64,000 nt of DNA, from the NCBI GenBank assembly GCA_014898415.1, contig RCTD01000004.1, positions 1,053,001-1,117,000 of the forward strand. The letters run 5' to 3'. The notes beneath the pieces were generated by a model. That model was not told the DNA's origin, searched no databases, and saw only the letters and a program-made list of their open reading frames with translations. This DNA is from Stromatinia cepivora (lineage: Eukaryota > Ascomycota > Leotiomycetes > Helotiales > Sclerotiniaceae). Made by a program: the position numbers and the translations under genes. Of this stretch, positions 44,453-55,596 are shown piece by piece. Positions within the stretch are counted from its first letter, which is position 1. Every line of letters begins with the position of its first letter.

Positions 44453-46514
44453 ATGTCTTCACCATCAGAGCAACCCGTTTACGACAAAATTCTCGTTGAT
44501 ATTATTCAGTATGTGTACCATACTACCATCCCTAGCTCGCGAGCTTATGAGCGTGCCCGAATTGCGCTCCTCGACGCCCTTGGGTGTGCTATAGAGACCT
44601 TGAGCATGAGCACCGAGTGCAGGGCTATGCTTGGTCCAACAGTTCCGGGGACAATCGTTCCCAATGGATTTCATTTACCCGGGACTTCATACATACTCGA
44701 CCCCCTCAAAGGTGCGTTCGATATGGGTAGCTTGATACGATATCTAGACCACAATGACGCGTATCCCGGAGCCGAATGGGGACATCCGTCTGATAATTTG
44801 GGGGCACTGTTGGCTGTCGCTGACTGGCAAAGCCGGGCGCGATCAGAAAACAGCATAACTCTTCACACCCTCTTGACTGCACAAATAAAAGCATATGAAA
44901 TTCAGGGAGTGCTCCAGGTTGCAAATGCCTTTAACAAGCATGGATTGGACCACACCATCCTTGTCAAGGTGGCATCGACAGCCCTGACGTCTTACCTATT
45001 GAAACTCACCGAGCAACAAGCACTCGCCGCTTTATCCCAAGCTTGGCAAGATGGCCACCCTCTCAGAACTTTTCGACAAGCTCCAAACGCTGGACCCCGC
45101 AAAGGATGGGCAGCGGGCGACGCCTGCATGCGTGCGGTCCACTTGAATTTGCTTACTATGGCGGGCCAGCCTGGTGCCCCATCCGTGCTCACCGCACCGG
45201 AGTGGGGGTTCCGTCACGCCATTATGCAGGGCAAGGATCTCATCGTTGCTCGTCCATACAAAAGTTGGGTCATGGAGAGTGTGTTCTTCAAGTTGATCCC
45301 AGCCGAAGGTCATGCAATTTCTGCAGCCGAAGCGGCATTAGCAATCTCACAGCAACTAAGATTGAGAGGCCTCAGTGCGGATGAAGATGTGAAGACTGTG
45401 CATATCAGAACGCAGAAGGCGGCAATGACAATCGTCAACAAACGTGGGAAGCTCCTTAACGCCGCTGATCGCGACCATTGCTTGCAATATATTATCGCCG
45501 TTATATTGCTCAAGGGTTCTGTGATTGATACTGCAGATTACATGGATGATTCACCCTGGGCTCAAGATACGCGTGTTGATAATCTTAGGGAGAAGATGGT
45601 GGTGGTGGAGGACGAGGCATTTACACGAGATTACCACGATCAGAAGGTGCGTAGTGGCGCGAATGCAATACTTGTTGAACTGGGTGATGGCGAAAGACTT
45701 GACGAGATTGTGGTTGAATTTCCAATTGGTCACCCTAAACGGTCTGACACACTGAGCCTTGTCAAAGAGAAGTTCCGGGCAAACATGTCCAACATGTTCG
45801 AAAAGAGGGAAGTTGAAAACATCTTGCAAGCTGTTGAGTCCGATACCATTCCCGTTAATGAGTTCATGGATTTGTTTACGAGATAGTTACTTTATTTTGT
45901 TGGAATGGAGCGGAATAAAGTAGTATCGGCGACTACATAGGTACCTACTTTGTCTTTGCCGTTATATACCCTAAGGGAGCTAGAAATACTTCCTCTGCAT
46001 ACTTTTCATGGTTTTTGAAGGTCGTAATGGTCTTATTGGAAGGATAAGTGGGTCCGAAATGAACTTCGTATTCTTCAATTCTTTAAAATTTGAATTGATG
46101 GTTTTGGTTTTAGACTGGAGTCATTATTTTTAAATTAAAATTATTAGTTTGAAATTAAATTTATATATATTTGAAAATAAATAAATTCTTTATAAATATG
46201 ATTTTCGTAGTATAATGATAAAGTGAATGATTTGAAAAAAAAAAAAATGGAGTAAAATTAATAATAAATGAATGATTAGTCATCGATTATATAAATTGTA
46301 ATCGTAATTCGAAGTGACAATGGTTTCACTTTTGTCGAATTCGGAATATATAAATATGATCTTCTTATGCATACTATTCTTCAAATATTGAGAATCTAGT
46401 TTTTTGATTCTTGTCTAACAAATATATATATATGATATTCTTCCTATATAAATTTGGGGTCCTTTCAAAAAGGATTCGGAAGTCCGTATAGGAAGTATTT
46501 TAAGGTCCTTTAGG
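43998..46514. repeat. PrpD-like gene bracketed by a 100-bp inverted repeat
   Basis: The left arm 43998-44097 (CCTAAGGGACC...TTTGTTAG) and the right arm 46415-46514, reversed, are 100 bp each and align without gaps at 94 of 100 positions. All six differences are G or C in the left arm and A or T in the right. Weak similarity may continue about 20 bp inward. The arms enclose 2.5 kb holding a single intact gene. No transposase frame, terminal dinucleotide rule or clear target duplication was found. Confidence 0.85.
44453..45886 (+). CDS. MmgE/PrpD family: 2-methylcitrate dehydratase-like
   Basis: A single-exon frame of 477 residues. MmgE/PrpD signatures are RIALLDALGCAIETL, RYLDHNDAYPGAEWGHPSDN (substrate site), EIQGVLQVANAFNKHGLDHT, SQAWQDGHPLRTFR, GPRKGWAAGDACMRAVHL and GAPSVLTAPEWGFRHA. 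These are closer to fungal and bacterial 2-methylcitrate dehydratase than to cis-aconitate decarboxylase, though both belong to this family. A typical fungal enzyme has about 500-550 residues including a mitochondrial presequence, which is absent here, so a cytosolic location is likely. Divergent partner of the citrate synthase-like gene; synthase plus dehydratase would yield an alkyl-aconitate. Enclosed by the 100-bp inverted repeat. Confidence 0.9.
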   Translation: MSSPSEQPVYDKILVDIIQYVYHTTIPSSRAYERARIALLDALGCAIETLSMSTECRAMLGPTVPGTIVPNGFHLPGTSYILDPLKGAFDMGSLIRYLDHNDAYPGAEWGHPSDNLGALLAVADWQSRARSENSITLHTLLTAQIKAYEIQGVLQVANAFNKHGLDHTILVKVASTALTSYLLKLTEQQALAALSQAWQDGHPLRTFRQAPNAGPRKGWAAGDACMRAVHLNLLTMAGQPGAPSVLTAPEWGFRHAIMQGKDLIVARPYKSWVMESVFFKLIPAEGHAISAAEAALAISQQLRLRGLSADEDVKTVHIRTQKAAMTIVNKRGKLLNAADRDHCLQYIIAVILLKGSVIDTADYMDDSPWAQDTRVDNLREKMVVVEDEAFTRDYHDQKVRSGANAILVELGDGERLDEIVVEFPIGHPKRSDTLSLVKEKFRANMSNMFEKREVENILQAVESDTIPVNEFMDLFTR

Positions 46515-46961
46515 GATATCCGCCTGGATAATATCCATGCAAATTCTTCTCTCCCCTGCCAGATGTGAATGTAACGGCGGTTGGTGAGATACTGGTGTAC
46601 GGTTTTCTTGCCTTGCGCGTTGCTTTGCAATGAAATGAGAGGATTAGTCCAAATCCCAATTACTGCAAAATAACACCAAATTTTCTAAGATGCCAGTGAA
46701 GCCGAGTCCATTATCCCATCGAGTATGACATTGCACTATTAGTAACTTCTAATTTCTAAGCTCACCACGAATAGGCCTAGTAATACTGTGGTACTGACGA
46801 GGATGTTCATTGCTCACTATGGACACAGTATTCTTGTTAATTTAAAATGCAAAAAGAGGCATTTTTCTATGTTTGGACACGGGTTTGATGCTGCCACTGG
46901 TGAATTCCATTCTCAACAAGCTTTGTTCTACCAACTCTAGTATCGTAATATGCTACTTTTC
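45887..46961. other. AT-rich 3' flank with right arm of the inverted repeat
   Basis: From about 46070 to 46440 the sequence is strongly AT-rich, unlike the gene before it. The right repeat arm is 46415-46514. The rest up to the methyltransferase stop is ordinary non-coding DNA. Confidence 0.5.
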
Positions 46962-47967
46962 TCAAAGGAGCTCTACCATGAAGTAAATTCGTCTTTCAGA
47001 TTTGCCCACGAATGACCTATTGGTTTTCTCCCAATCTGGGTTATCTCGAACCCCACGCTCCCTTTCTTTGACTTCTTCCTCATCATACTCCGCAGTAGCT
47101 TTGATGCGGATGTTCAACTTCTCCGCAACTCTTTGCCAAAGTTCGACCAGTGTTTCTGCGCTGTGCCGGTATATTGTTTTATGTTCTCCAGGCTCACACA
47201 TAGGTGGCTTGAGCACAAGTTCACCAGGCTGCGTGGTCCCAGTTTGAGCACCAGTGATGAGAGACCCCGCTTTTGGGCGCAACAACTTCAAGGCGTTGGT
47301 ACAGACCTGCTCCGCTTCTGGAATATTGAAAAGATGCAAGAACATAATCATATTCACAGCAGACCAAGTGCCGGCAGTCTTGGCTAAAGATGGTGTAAGT
47401 TTGAAAATATCTCCAACGATATAGTGATCAGGGAAGAAACGATCCTCATCTTTGAATAGTGCATGTCCAATGGTTTCAAATTGTGGAATGGCATCCGTGC
47501 CATAAAGAACAGACAGAGGTACGCCATCTCTATGTAAAGCTCGTAGATCTTGACCGATGCAGGTTCCAATATCGAGAAACTTCGGAAGATTCTCAGACGA
47601 TTGGGTAGCGTCTTTGGAAGTAAGGAGTCGAATTAGTTGTTGATACTGTGGATGCCGTGAAAGACCGAATATTATGAACCAGAATTCGCCAATACATGCC
47701 CACGGAAAAACATCCCAGGCAAGATCGCGCTGAACGAGCACATTAGCAAAGGAAAATCCTAGTGTTTATAAGCAGATGCAAACTAACAATTTTATAGATG
47801 TGTGGTTCGACTTCAGAGGGTGGAATATTGCTGTACTCCTCAAAGAGTTCCCGGGCGGCGGGAGTAAGTCTATCGCCAATTGTTGGTGAATACCTTGGAA
47901 GTACTTTCTTTCGAGACGGATGATTCGGAGATCCGGCAACCTTGAGGAGCTCTTCGGCGGTAGGCAT
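46962..47967 (-). CDS. SAM-dependent methyltransferase
   Basis: Two exons, 47788-47967 and 46962-47729, with a 58-bp intron (GTTAGT...TGCTAATG...TTCAG), giving 315 residues. The class I methyltransferase core shows motif I as FLDIGTCIGQDLRAL, then YGTDAIPQFE (acidic residue for the ribose), VGDIF and WSAVNMIMFLHLF. The late segment EPGEHKTIYRHSAETLVELW and the short N-terminal segment with SPTIGDRLTPAARELFEEYS fit the family of methyltransferases found in fungal meroterpenoid and polyketide clusters (AusD-like). Such enzymes often methylate carboxylates or hydroxyls. It lies 305 bp from the 3' end of the MFS gene on the same strand. The substrate is unknown. Confidence 0.82.
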
Positions 47968-48272
47968 GATGGTATCAAAATGTGGGTTGTTTGTTTGTTT
48001 GTTTGCACAGTCGGGGAGATTGGAGATACTAATATTGGAAGTGGATCAAGGCACTGCTGTGCCGCACGGTCAGCTTTTAAACGCAGCCTTCTTTGGCATC
48101 ATTCACTCGGTTAAATGTAGTGTCGTAGCCATGCATGCATGAAGAAATTGTATGCATGCACCAACGCCAAGTATGATTGGTTTAATATAGGGGTGTTTTG
48201 TCTTTACAAGTTTGGTGATCAATTGCTACTTAAGAATAAGCCATCATGCGCCCAACCTCTATCCGCTGAAAA

Positions 48273-49941
48273 TCAGAAATCAAACTTTTTGGAGCGAAGT
48301 TTTGGGCCATAGTGTTGTAACACAAATGGTATGGGGGTCATCGCAATGCAAATGAAGGCTAGAAGCATAGTCCCCCTTGTATTTTGTTAGCACGATTATC
48401 ATGTCAGAAGGGAGGGTGGCAAAACTTACCACGCATAGCCCAATCTCCGGTAAAGTTGGAATCCAACAACTGTGAACACGCAGGAAATAACGCATCGAGT
48501 CACAATCGCAGCTGCAAGTGCGCTTGCGGCGTATTCTTCAAAGGCATCCACAAGATACGTTTGAATGCACACATATCCCATCAGCATACCCAGTCCGAAT
48601 ATGCACGCCCCAAGTAACGGTACCACCCAATGTGTCTTTTTCTCTGCACTCCAGCCAAAGATGACCAGTCCAATCGGGACAATAATCATGCCAACTTGTA
48701 GAAATGGCAATCGAAACTCGGGCATTGAAGCTGCGGTGCCTGTTCTCTCTTCGTGGCGAGCAGCTGCGTAGCGATATGAACGATTCAGAAATTTGACACA
48801 AATAATGGTGCCTAGGATTGAGCCAGTACCAGCACCGAGATATGCGAGACCTGTCGTCCCATGCGTCCAACCGTAAGAAAACAAGCCATAAAAGGGTCTT
48901 GAATCAAACAGAAGAGTGATGGTTATGAGGTGCAAGTAGAGAATGGCATATATTCTGGTGTCATGTATATTAGCAGGAGTAATAGAAGGAGAGATTTGAT
49001 CCATGGGACGTACAACGCGAGATAGAGGCTCATAAAAGTGCAAATAGGCGCCTTGAAAAGTAGGCGCATTGGACGGGTAAGAGATCTCGCGAAAAGCTCT
49101 CTTGGCTGCACATCAAAGTCTGTCCGGTATGAAATACTCGGATTTTTTTTCTTGAGTTGCTTCATTTTCTGCCTTAGAAGAAATGGCCCATACGTTTCTC
49201 GTTGCAGAAGCATGCAAAAGCAGACTGTGACAGCAGAAGATATCACAATAACCCAAATCAGCCAGCGCCAGCTACCTGTGTTGTAAATAATAAAACCTCC
49301 CATCACCCCCCCAATTATAGGACCACATGTTGGACCGAAGCTATACAAAGCTTGAGCTTTACCTCGATGTTCTCGAGAGAACATATCACCGATGCTACTT
49401 CCTCCCAGGCTCGGGCCAGCAGATCCGGCCATTCCTGAGAGTAAACGAAGTGTAGACAAGGCAGCGATGTTCGGTGCGAGGGCACAGCCGACATTGAGGA
49501 TCGTGAAGATTGTAAAGCATGATAGATATACAATCCGTCTGCCATGTAACTCGGAAAGGGGTGCCAGGAATAGAGGCCCTATGCCCAAGCCAAGAACATA
49601 TAGAGCGATGGGGAGGGCAGGCGTATATGGATCATGGAGACCAAACGCCAACGCGACATCCTCCGATCCTAATGCTAGGACCGTAGAACAGATCGGAGAC
49701 AATGTTCCCTGCACAGATACTAGAAGAACATTGATCCATTTCCAACTATTTGACCAATTTAGAGGGTTGTTACCATCTGAGGGGCCATCCCAGGTCTAAT
49801 GATTCAGTCAGTATCGATCTTTTAGTTGGTTTCAGAACATCACTTTACCACAGTAATTGTGCTTTCGTATTGCCCCGAAAGATTTTCAAGGGGTGTCATT
49901 GCTGGTGTGGGTTTGGCCGTTGTAATTTGTCCACTCGACAT
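48273..49941 (-). CDS. MFS transporter (12-TM, drug:H+ antiporter type)
   Basis: Four exons: 49849-49941, 49014-49795, 48430-48954 and 48273-48375, with introns of 53, 59 and 54 bp. They close in phase to 500 residues. An N-terminal cytosolic part with DGPSDGNNPLNWSNSWKW is typical of fungal DHA1 polyamine/multidrug transporters. Membrane segments follow, with GPLFLAPLSELHGRRIVYL (motif A), RLLSGMAGSAGPSLGGSSIGD, and YSFGPTCGPIIGGVMGGF (motif C). A charged central loop and six further segments end in FICIAMTPIPFVLQHYG. It probably exports or imports a small organic molecule. Position next to the methyltransferase and the citrate-type enzymes suggests a dedicated transporter for the product, which is inference. 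Confidence 0.9.
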
Positions 49942-50621
49942 AATGAGGCTTGAGCAAGAAACGGTACCCTAGTTGATTTAAAAAGAGAGACTTTCCAAGA
50001 AAATGTGTCTGGCTGATCTGTAGGTCCAAATCGTTACTTTTAACTCCATTAACAAGATTTGGTAATGGTTGATATTACAAAAGTATTGAATGTCAGACAT
50101 GGGAGGTTATTTTCGGTGCCGTGATGCTGCGCCGTGTGACGATTATGCAAAGCCTTGTACAAAGCACTTTTTTTGCGTGGTCTCCTGCATGATGAAATCA
50201 CCAATTTCAATTTTTCTTCTATTATAATGCCTCCTGAGGGTCAAAAATTTCATTGCAACCTCAAAAATTGCTTACCTGTGCTTCGCCGTAAGCTAACATG
50301 CCATTGAAGATTCTGCCCATGAATGAGTTGCTGAAATAGTACATACTACCTTTGCCTCTCAGGCTGATCTGTCTATTAGTAGCAAAAAAGGAATCTCGGT
50401 GACCTGGGGTCCATTATCAAGTCGGTTCCATGCACTTAGCCAGCCTTCTTCAACGTCCCCAAGCTGCCTGTCCTTTTATTCGGTACATATTATCATCTTT
50501 CTCTAGGTGAGTTATTCACTCCTGTCTCTTCCTAATAGTGCCAACTTTCTACCTTATTCTTATCGACAATCAACTGAGTTGAGTATTCTCTTGCTGCTTT
50601 TATCGATTATCCTTTTTCAAA
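49942..50621. promoter_or_regulatory. Divergent region between MFS transporter and Pth11-like gene
   Basis: 680 bp between outward-reading start codons. No further gene or repeat seen. Confidence 0.45.
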
Positions 50622-51910
50622 ATGGCCATTTCAGCTCTTATGGGCCAAAAACCTCTATCGGCGGATGACATATTGATTGCTCGTGGACTCCGCATTGTTG
50701 CACCTACCCAAGTAAACCCGAAAATCTCCGAACCCTTCGGGACTCCTGCCCCGCCAAACGCGGATCACAACTCACATGCCACAACTCTGATAATTGGTGA
50801 AGTTTTCGCCATATTTTTCATCGCCCTATTTACTCTGGCTCGTCTCTTCGTTCGTAAATGGCGCACACATTTCTGGGGTCCAGATGACTGGATGATAATT
50901 CCAGGAGCGGTAAGCTCATGAGCCCAACACAAGCTATATTGCCAGCACTAATTTTTCCGAAGCTAGGTGGAATTACCTACCTAGCTCTTGATATCGTGAC
51001 CCAAACGCGTGGTTGTTTGGGAAAGCATATATGGAACTGCACTTATGATGAAGTGGCATGGTTCATTTATGTAAGTAGTAGCATCAGACGTTGGAGTAGA
51101 GATATTTCACTGACTTTTCTACGTCAGATCGGACAAATCCAAGAACCGATGTTCTATTTCACAGTGTTTTCGGTGAAACTCAGTATTGCTCTCGCAAATC
51201 AGCGTCTTACTGGTCTAGCTTCAAAGACATGGCAGTACATACACCGAGCTTTCATCGGTACTTTTTTGTGCCTTCTACCTATCACGACTTTCTTGAACAT
51301 GTTTCAGTGCTTGCCAGTCCCGGCCGGGTACTCCTTGTGGTACGTCGGTGGCATTGCGGATCCAGCCAGTACGATTCACTGCCTCAATCGCACTAGTATC
51401 AGCTATGGAACCAGAATTTTGCATATATTAACGGACGTGGCTCTGCTGTGCGTACCAATTGTAATTGTACTTCGATTGCAGATGCCGAAGGTTAAGAAAT
51501 ATCGTTTGGTCGCTGTGTTCGCTATCGGGGGTGCATCTACACTTGCAAGTATTGTACGAAACGTCTTTGTCCATAAGGCTCTAGGTGACTTCACCTATCA
51601 AGGTTACATAATTTGGTGCTTTGATATAGTTGACATCACCTTTGCTGTGGTCGTTGCCTCACTGCCCGCCCTTAATGGCCTGGTCGAAAGCGCACTACAG
51701 CGACTTAGCACCCTCAGGTCATCCAAATTTTCAAAGGGCGCCTCTTTTGGAACATCAAGTGCATGGAGACGTCCTCGGCGTGTGGGCTCGGAGGCGCACC
51801 TGGCTCGACATGCTGGCTCTGCTGAATTGAGGGACGAAGAATGGAGAAGCGAATCTTCACACTCAAAAACATTCCGTGTCGAACAACCCACTGAATTGAC
51901 AGCATATTAA
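50622..51910 (+). CDS. Pth11-like seven-TM integral membrane protein
   Basis: Three exons: 50622-50909, 50963-51070 and 51128-51910, with introns of 53 and 57 bp, giving 392 residues. Architecture follows the fungal rhodopsin/Pth11-type family. There is an extracellular N-terminus without a CFEM domain; TM1 (TTLIIGEVFAIFFIALFTLA); the family motif WGPDDWMIIPGA; a loop with C-x-C-containing LGKHIWNCTYDEVAW; then FSVKLSIAL and WYVGGIADPASTIHC; LHILTDVALLCVPIVIVLR (conserved Asp); and VDITFAVVVASLPALNGLV. A polar C-terminal tail of about 85 residues follows. Such proteins sense surface or host cues or surround metabolite clusters. The ligand is unknown. Confidence 0.85.
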
Positions 51911-52882
51911 GCCGCCCTGCATCTTTATTGCATCTTTTAAATAAAATGTACCTTTTGAGGGACAACGATTGGTTTTTGAGGAAGGCGGGATAGATAGTTT
52001 GATATGAGCTTATGCTCTTGAATGATTGTATAGTTTATCGGAAGGAGTGGCTGATTGTTTGTATTGCTACTTGCGGAAAGCCAAGCTCAATGAATAGGGG
52101 AAACTTCGGTGGAGAGTGAGTTGAAGATTTTGATGTGGAAAGTTGGTGGTCTGTGCTGAGCATCTATATACAATATCCCATATCTTCTTTACCATCCTGA
52201 ATTGTATGTTCAAAAGTGCTTGAGTCGTAGGTGTGAGTTTCTTAACAGTATTATTGATAAGCACTTTCAATCACAAATTTGTATCGTCTGGTTGATATTA
52301 GAACTTTGGAATGCTTTTACACAAATTATTTTTGGCCTGTTTCTTCTCATGCAGAGAGAACATTCAATCTCGGAGGATTCATCAAGCGTCTTGGCCATGC
52401 GGGCAGGAATTTTCTGCGTGCAAAAGAAAGGAAAGAACACAATGTTTTGATGCGCTTCCCCAACTCCTAGATTGATCCTTAGGGTATCTGTGCCGCCCAG
52501 GGCTTCCCGTGATCATGAGCATCTCGCCCCAATAGAGTTGCCGGAAGCTACGGTGAGGGGGATCCCTGGAGATACCAAGCAGATGCGGTTAAAAAATTGG
52601 TTACAAACGACCTGTTGCTTTAAGAGATCGAAATTTCTACTCTATTTTGACACAAACGATTGTTCTGATTGTCACAAGTTTCCACCAAGATCCATATTCA
52701 GAAGTATTGAAGATTTCCGGTCCGTATGACTCATTCTCCGAATCCCTTCTCAATGAGCCGCAGCGTTCGAGCATCAGATTTGTATATGATATGAATCTAT
52801 TCAATCTACTAGATGAGACCCTCAAAATTAAATTTTCGCTTGGAAGGAATCTTTCGCCCTTCGCCCCTTTCAGTGTTAAATC
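51911..52882. other. Intergenic, no confident gene
   Basis: 970 bp between the receptor and the SGNH hydrolase. Several overlapping short frames (52202-52979) have no recognisable content. Confidence 0.45.
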
Positions 52883-53605
52883 ATGGCCTTTTCAACAGCA
52901 TCGTCACCTGTGGCCACGCCAAATACTTCCAAGACCGAGGCTCTATCATCACTCTTGGAAATGTCTGATATGGAGCTGAACAAGCAAATAAAGTACAACG
53001 CTAAATGGAAAAAGCGGTCAGAAGACACCACTCTCAATGTCCATTTCCCAGAACTAGACAATCCGTGTTCGAAAACCTGCAATCTCCTTCTCATTGGGTC
53101 CAGCATGCTTGAACGCTTCAAAACTACAGGTCACGATCTTAACTTAGGTTTGAAGCCTCACATATTCAACGCCGGAGTTGGTGGCGACACTATCCCCAAT
53201 GTGCTTTACCGCATGACTCTAGGCCTCCTTCAGAAAGCCAAGTACCAAGCGAAAGTAGGGACAGTCGTTGTTAATATCGGTTCTAATGATTTGAAGAAGC
53301 CAGGTCGGAACTTGTCGGAAGTTCAACTTTACCAGTTCGCTCTTCACTTGGAGGCATTGAGAAGAATATTCCCGAGAATCGTGGTTACCGCGCTATTCTA
53401 CAAGAAAGACGTCCAGTTATCAGATGTTGATCAAAGCAATGAGGATCTGCAGAAGATAGTCTCTGGATTTCCTGGTGTGGAATGGTTAGCAGCACCGCAG
53501 ATTGATCTCGTCCACCACTATGAAGATCATGTCCACTTGAACAGAGCTGGCTATGAGGTATGGGATAAATGGCTGGTGGAGAAACTTGGGATACAGCGAC
53601 GGTGA
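52883..53605 (+). CDS. SGNH/GDSL-type hydrolase (PAF-acetylhydrolase-like)
   Basis: 240 residues in one exon, no signal peptide. The blocks of the SGNH fold are visible: LLLIGSSMLERF (block I, nucleophile S74), FNAGVGGDTIPNVLYRM (block II Gly), VVNIGSNDLKKPG (block III Asn, about 135), and DHVHLNRAGYEVW (block V Asp and His, about 219-222). The arrangement resembles the alpha subunits of PAF acetylhydrolase and related cytosolic esterases. It likely deacylates a small ester or an acylated sugar. It could be a hydrolase of the neighbouring metabolic group or unrelated. Confidence 0.85.
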   Translation: MAFSTASSPVATPNTSKTEALSSLLEMSDMELNKQIKYNAKWKKRSEDTTLNVHFPELDNPCSKTCNLLLIGSSMLERFKTTGHDLNLGLKPHIFNAGVGGDTIPNVLYRMTLGLLQKAKYQAKVGTVVVNIGSNDLKKPGRNLSEVQLYQFALHLEALRRIFPRIVVTALFYKKDVQLSDVDQSNEDLQKIVSGFPGVEWLAAPQIDLVHHYEDHVHLNRAGYEVWDKWLVEKLGIQRR

Positions 53606-53850
53606 TAGGTAGACAGTATTCGAAAAAGTTCTGCAATACGAAGTCTTGGATAGGGGGTCGCTTGGCATATTTACGGCCAATATGTCGGTACAGACCGTAC
53701 AATATGTCGGGAGTCATTCTATTTGCAGTAGCTTGTCAACCCCACGTGCGGGTCGGGTAATTTACGCGGAACAATCAATAACTCTACACTGAAGAGTCAG
53801 AAAGACTCGAACGACGCCAAGCTAACTATACTCTCAACGCGACAGCCACT

Positions 53851-53894
53851 ACTAAATACTAAATACTAAATACTAAATACCAAATACCAAATAC
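53851..53894. repeat. Heptamer microsatellite ACTAAAT/ACCAAAT
   Basis: Four units of ACTAAAT followed by two of ACCAAAT and a partial unit. It does not match the fungal telomere repeat TTAGGG. Confidence 0.85.
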
Positions 53895-54044
53895 CCGCGC
53901 ACGATACGTCCCACCCCTGGAACAAGATCAAAGTTAGATGCATCTTAAGCTCTCAATTTTGACATTTCCGTCACAAGTAGCATATTATTGAAAGTGTAAA
54001 AGTTATAGCATTCAAGCTATTGCTATATGTGACCGTAGATAGTA

Positions 54045-54400
54045 CAGAAGGATCTGGTTATACGGGACTACATTATAAGGGATAACTCTTTATACCGGAT
54101 ATATTTTTCAATCATATTGATTTTGTATAGTGTTTTTCAATTCATACGGGATTTTCTATTTACAAGAGATTATAATACTAATCTTATCAAATCCCGTATA
54201 AAAATTGATAATAAAAGGCCCGGACGTTGATCTATCACATGATAATTTCATAAAATTCATAAAATTGGAACTAAAATGGAGTTAAAATTTTAAGGTTGAC
54301 CATACAAATTTTGTGGATGCCCATATGGATATACGGGATTCCTCTTTATACGGGATTCGATTGGTCGAAATTTTTGGTCCCTTATAACCAGGTCCTTCTG
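54045..54400. mobile_element. MITE-like element, family A copy 2
   Basis: 356 bp flanked by TA on both sides (54043-54044, 54401-54402). The ends are inverted: CAGAAGGATCTGGTTATACG on the left and, reversed, CAGAAGGACCTGGTTATAAG on the right. The interior matches copy 1 at 5994-6367 in the same orientation throughout (for example TATAAGGGATAACTCTTTATA, GATCTATCACAT, GGATTCCTCTTTATACGG). The retained inverted ends and TA duplication show it moved by cut-and-paste rather than as part of a segmental copy. Confidence 0.82.
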
Positions 54401-55596
54401 TAGTAGTACGCAAAAGTGCCATCGTCATATCTGATAGAGTACCTGAATTATCTACCTAGTAATCAAACTCAATGCAACAGCAAGTACTAACTAGTAAATA
54501 GTGAAACACCCGGACATCTTCTCTACTTTTAGAACAATAAGAATAATTAAAGTTATCATGCATTGTGTTTTATTTTAAGGTTGAAATTTTCTTACGTTTC
54601 AAGGGATATTGTGGAATTTTCATCCAAATTAGGCTACTTCCCACAAAGGTGAGATGTGAATCATGTGATTAGACTTTGTACCCCTCTCGTTTTCGATTAT
54701 CAGTTCATGATTAGGTAAAAATACATATTATCGAAACAACAAGCCCAATAAATTCAATCTATCTGAGGATATGAGATGAAAATACACCCGCCTGGATTTT
54801 CTTGGTGTTTGAAACCGCCATTTCCCGTCTATTTTTTCCATCAAGAAAATCCATGATTATTCGAAGAGTACAGATGAAAATACAGACAGACGAAAGTATC
54901 TCGTTCAATTCAAAGGAGACAGCAATTGAAGATGTGAAATCTCTTGGTGAAATGTTTATTATCACAGATTTCGTGAAGTATGCATGTATCCGTTCGTTAA
55001 GGTTGCGATCTAGTTATTGAACTTTGCCAGTGCCAGTTCAATCAATCCCACGATCGTTCACTTGCCCGCCAAGGAGACTTCCAAACAGCGGTGTTGCTAG
55101 TGTAGGCGTCTTGGCTTTGGTGACTTCGCACGATACCAAGCGATATGCCCAAAAATTCGGGTATGAGATACAGGGTGTATGAATCTTGGCCTTCTGCAAT
55201 TGCAGTAAACAATTCCAACATCGGCGTATCGCATTGAAGATTCTCTCAAGCGTTTATTCAACGTAGCCACACCGTTAGACGTCTTGGCCGTTAATTTCGC
55301 TATGCAACTATTCCATCGTTTACCCCTGGATCTTCCACCATCTTAGATGCTCGAATTCATGACGAAAAGCTTTTGCATTGAACTAGTACCACGGGATCAA
55401 TAGTAGGTGAACTTGGCGGCGTCGAGGTGTACTTCGTGATTTCACTATAAAGTGATGGCACATCCAACAATCTAATAACATCACTTCCATCATTCACTTC
55501 CACAGTTTTCTACACTCTCAATTTTCAACTACTTCCGTTCTTTAAGCATTTTTCTACTCCTAGTGAGCCCATTTCAATTTTTTACAATCATTCGAT

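Larger units (their letters stand above)
53606..55596. other. Gene-poor gap with MITE and heptamer repeat
   Basis: 2 kb. Holds a heptamer repeat (53851-53894) and MITE family A copy 2 (54045-54400). The rest shows no gene. The last 100 bp before the pectate lyase are CT-rich, as expected of a fungal promoter. Confidence 0.5.

Noticed and set aside
44453..45886. Itaconate cluster (cis-aconitate decarboxylase with mitochondrial carrier and MFS)
   Set aside because: The PrpD-like protein reads closer to 2-methylcitrate dehydratase, the carrier fragment is about 20 kb away and broken, and a citrate synthase and PEBP fit the alkylcitrate alternative better.
49392..49799. 135-residue plus-strand frame
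   Set aside because: Lies antisense to the membrane segments of the MFS gene, which has a complete spliced model.
53851..53894. Possible interstitial telomere repeat
   Set aside because: The unit is ACTAAAT, not the TTAGGG type expected in filamentous ascomycetes.
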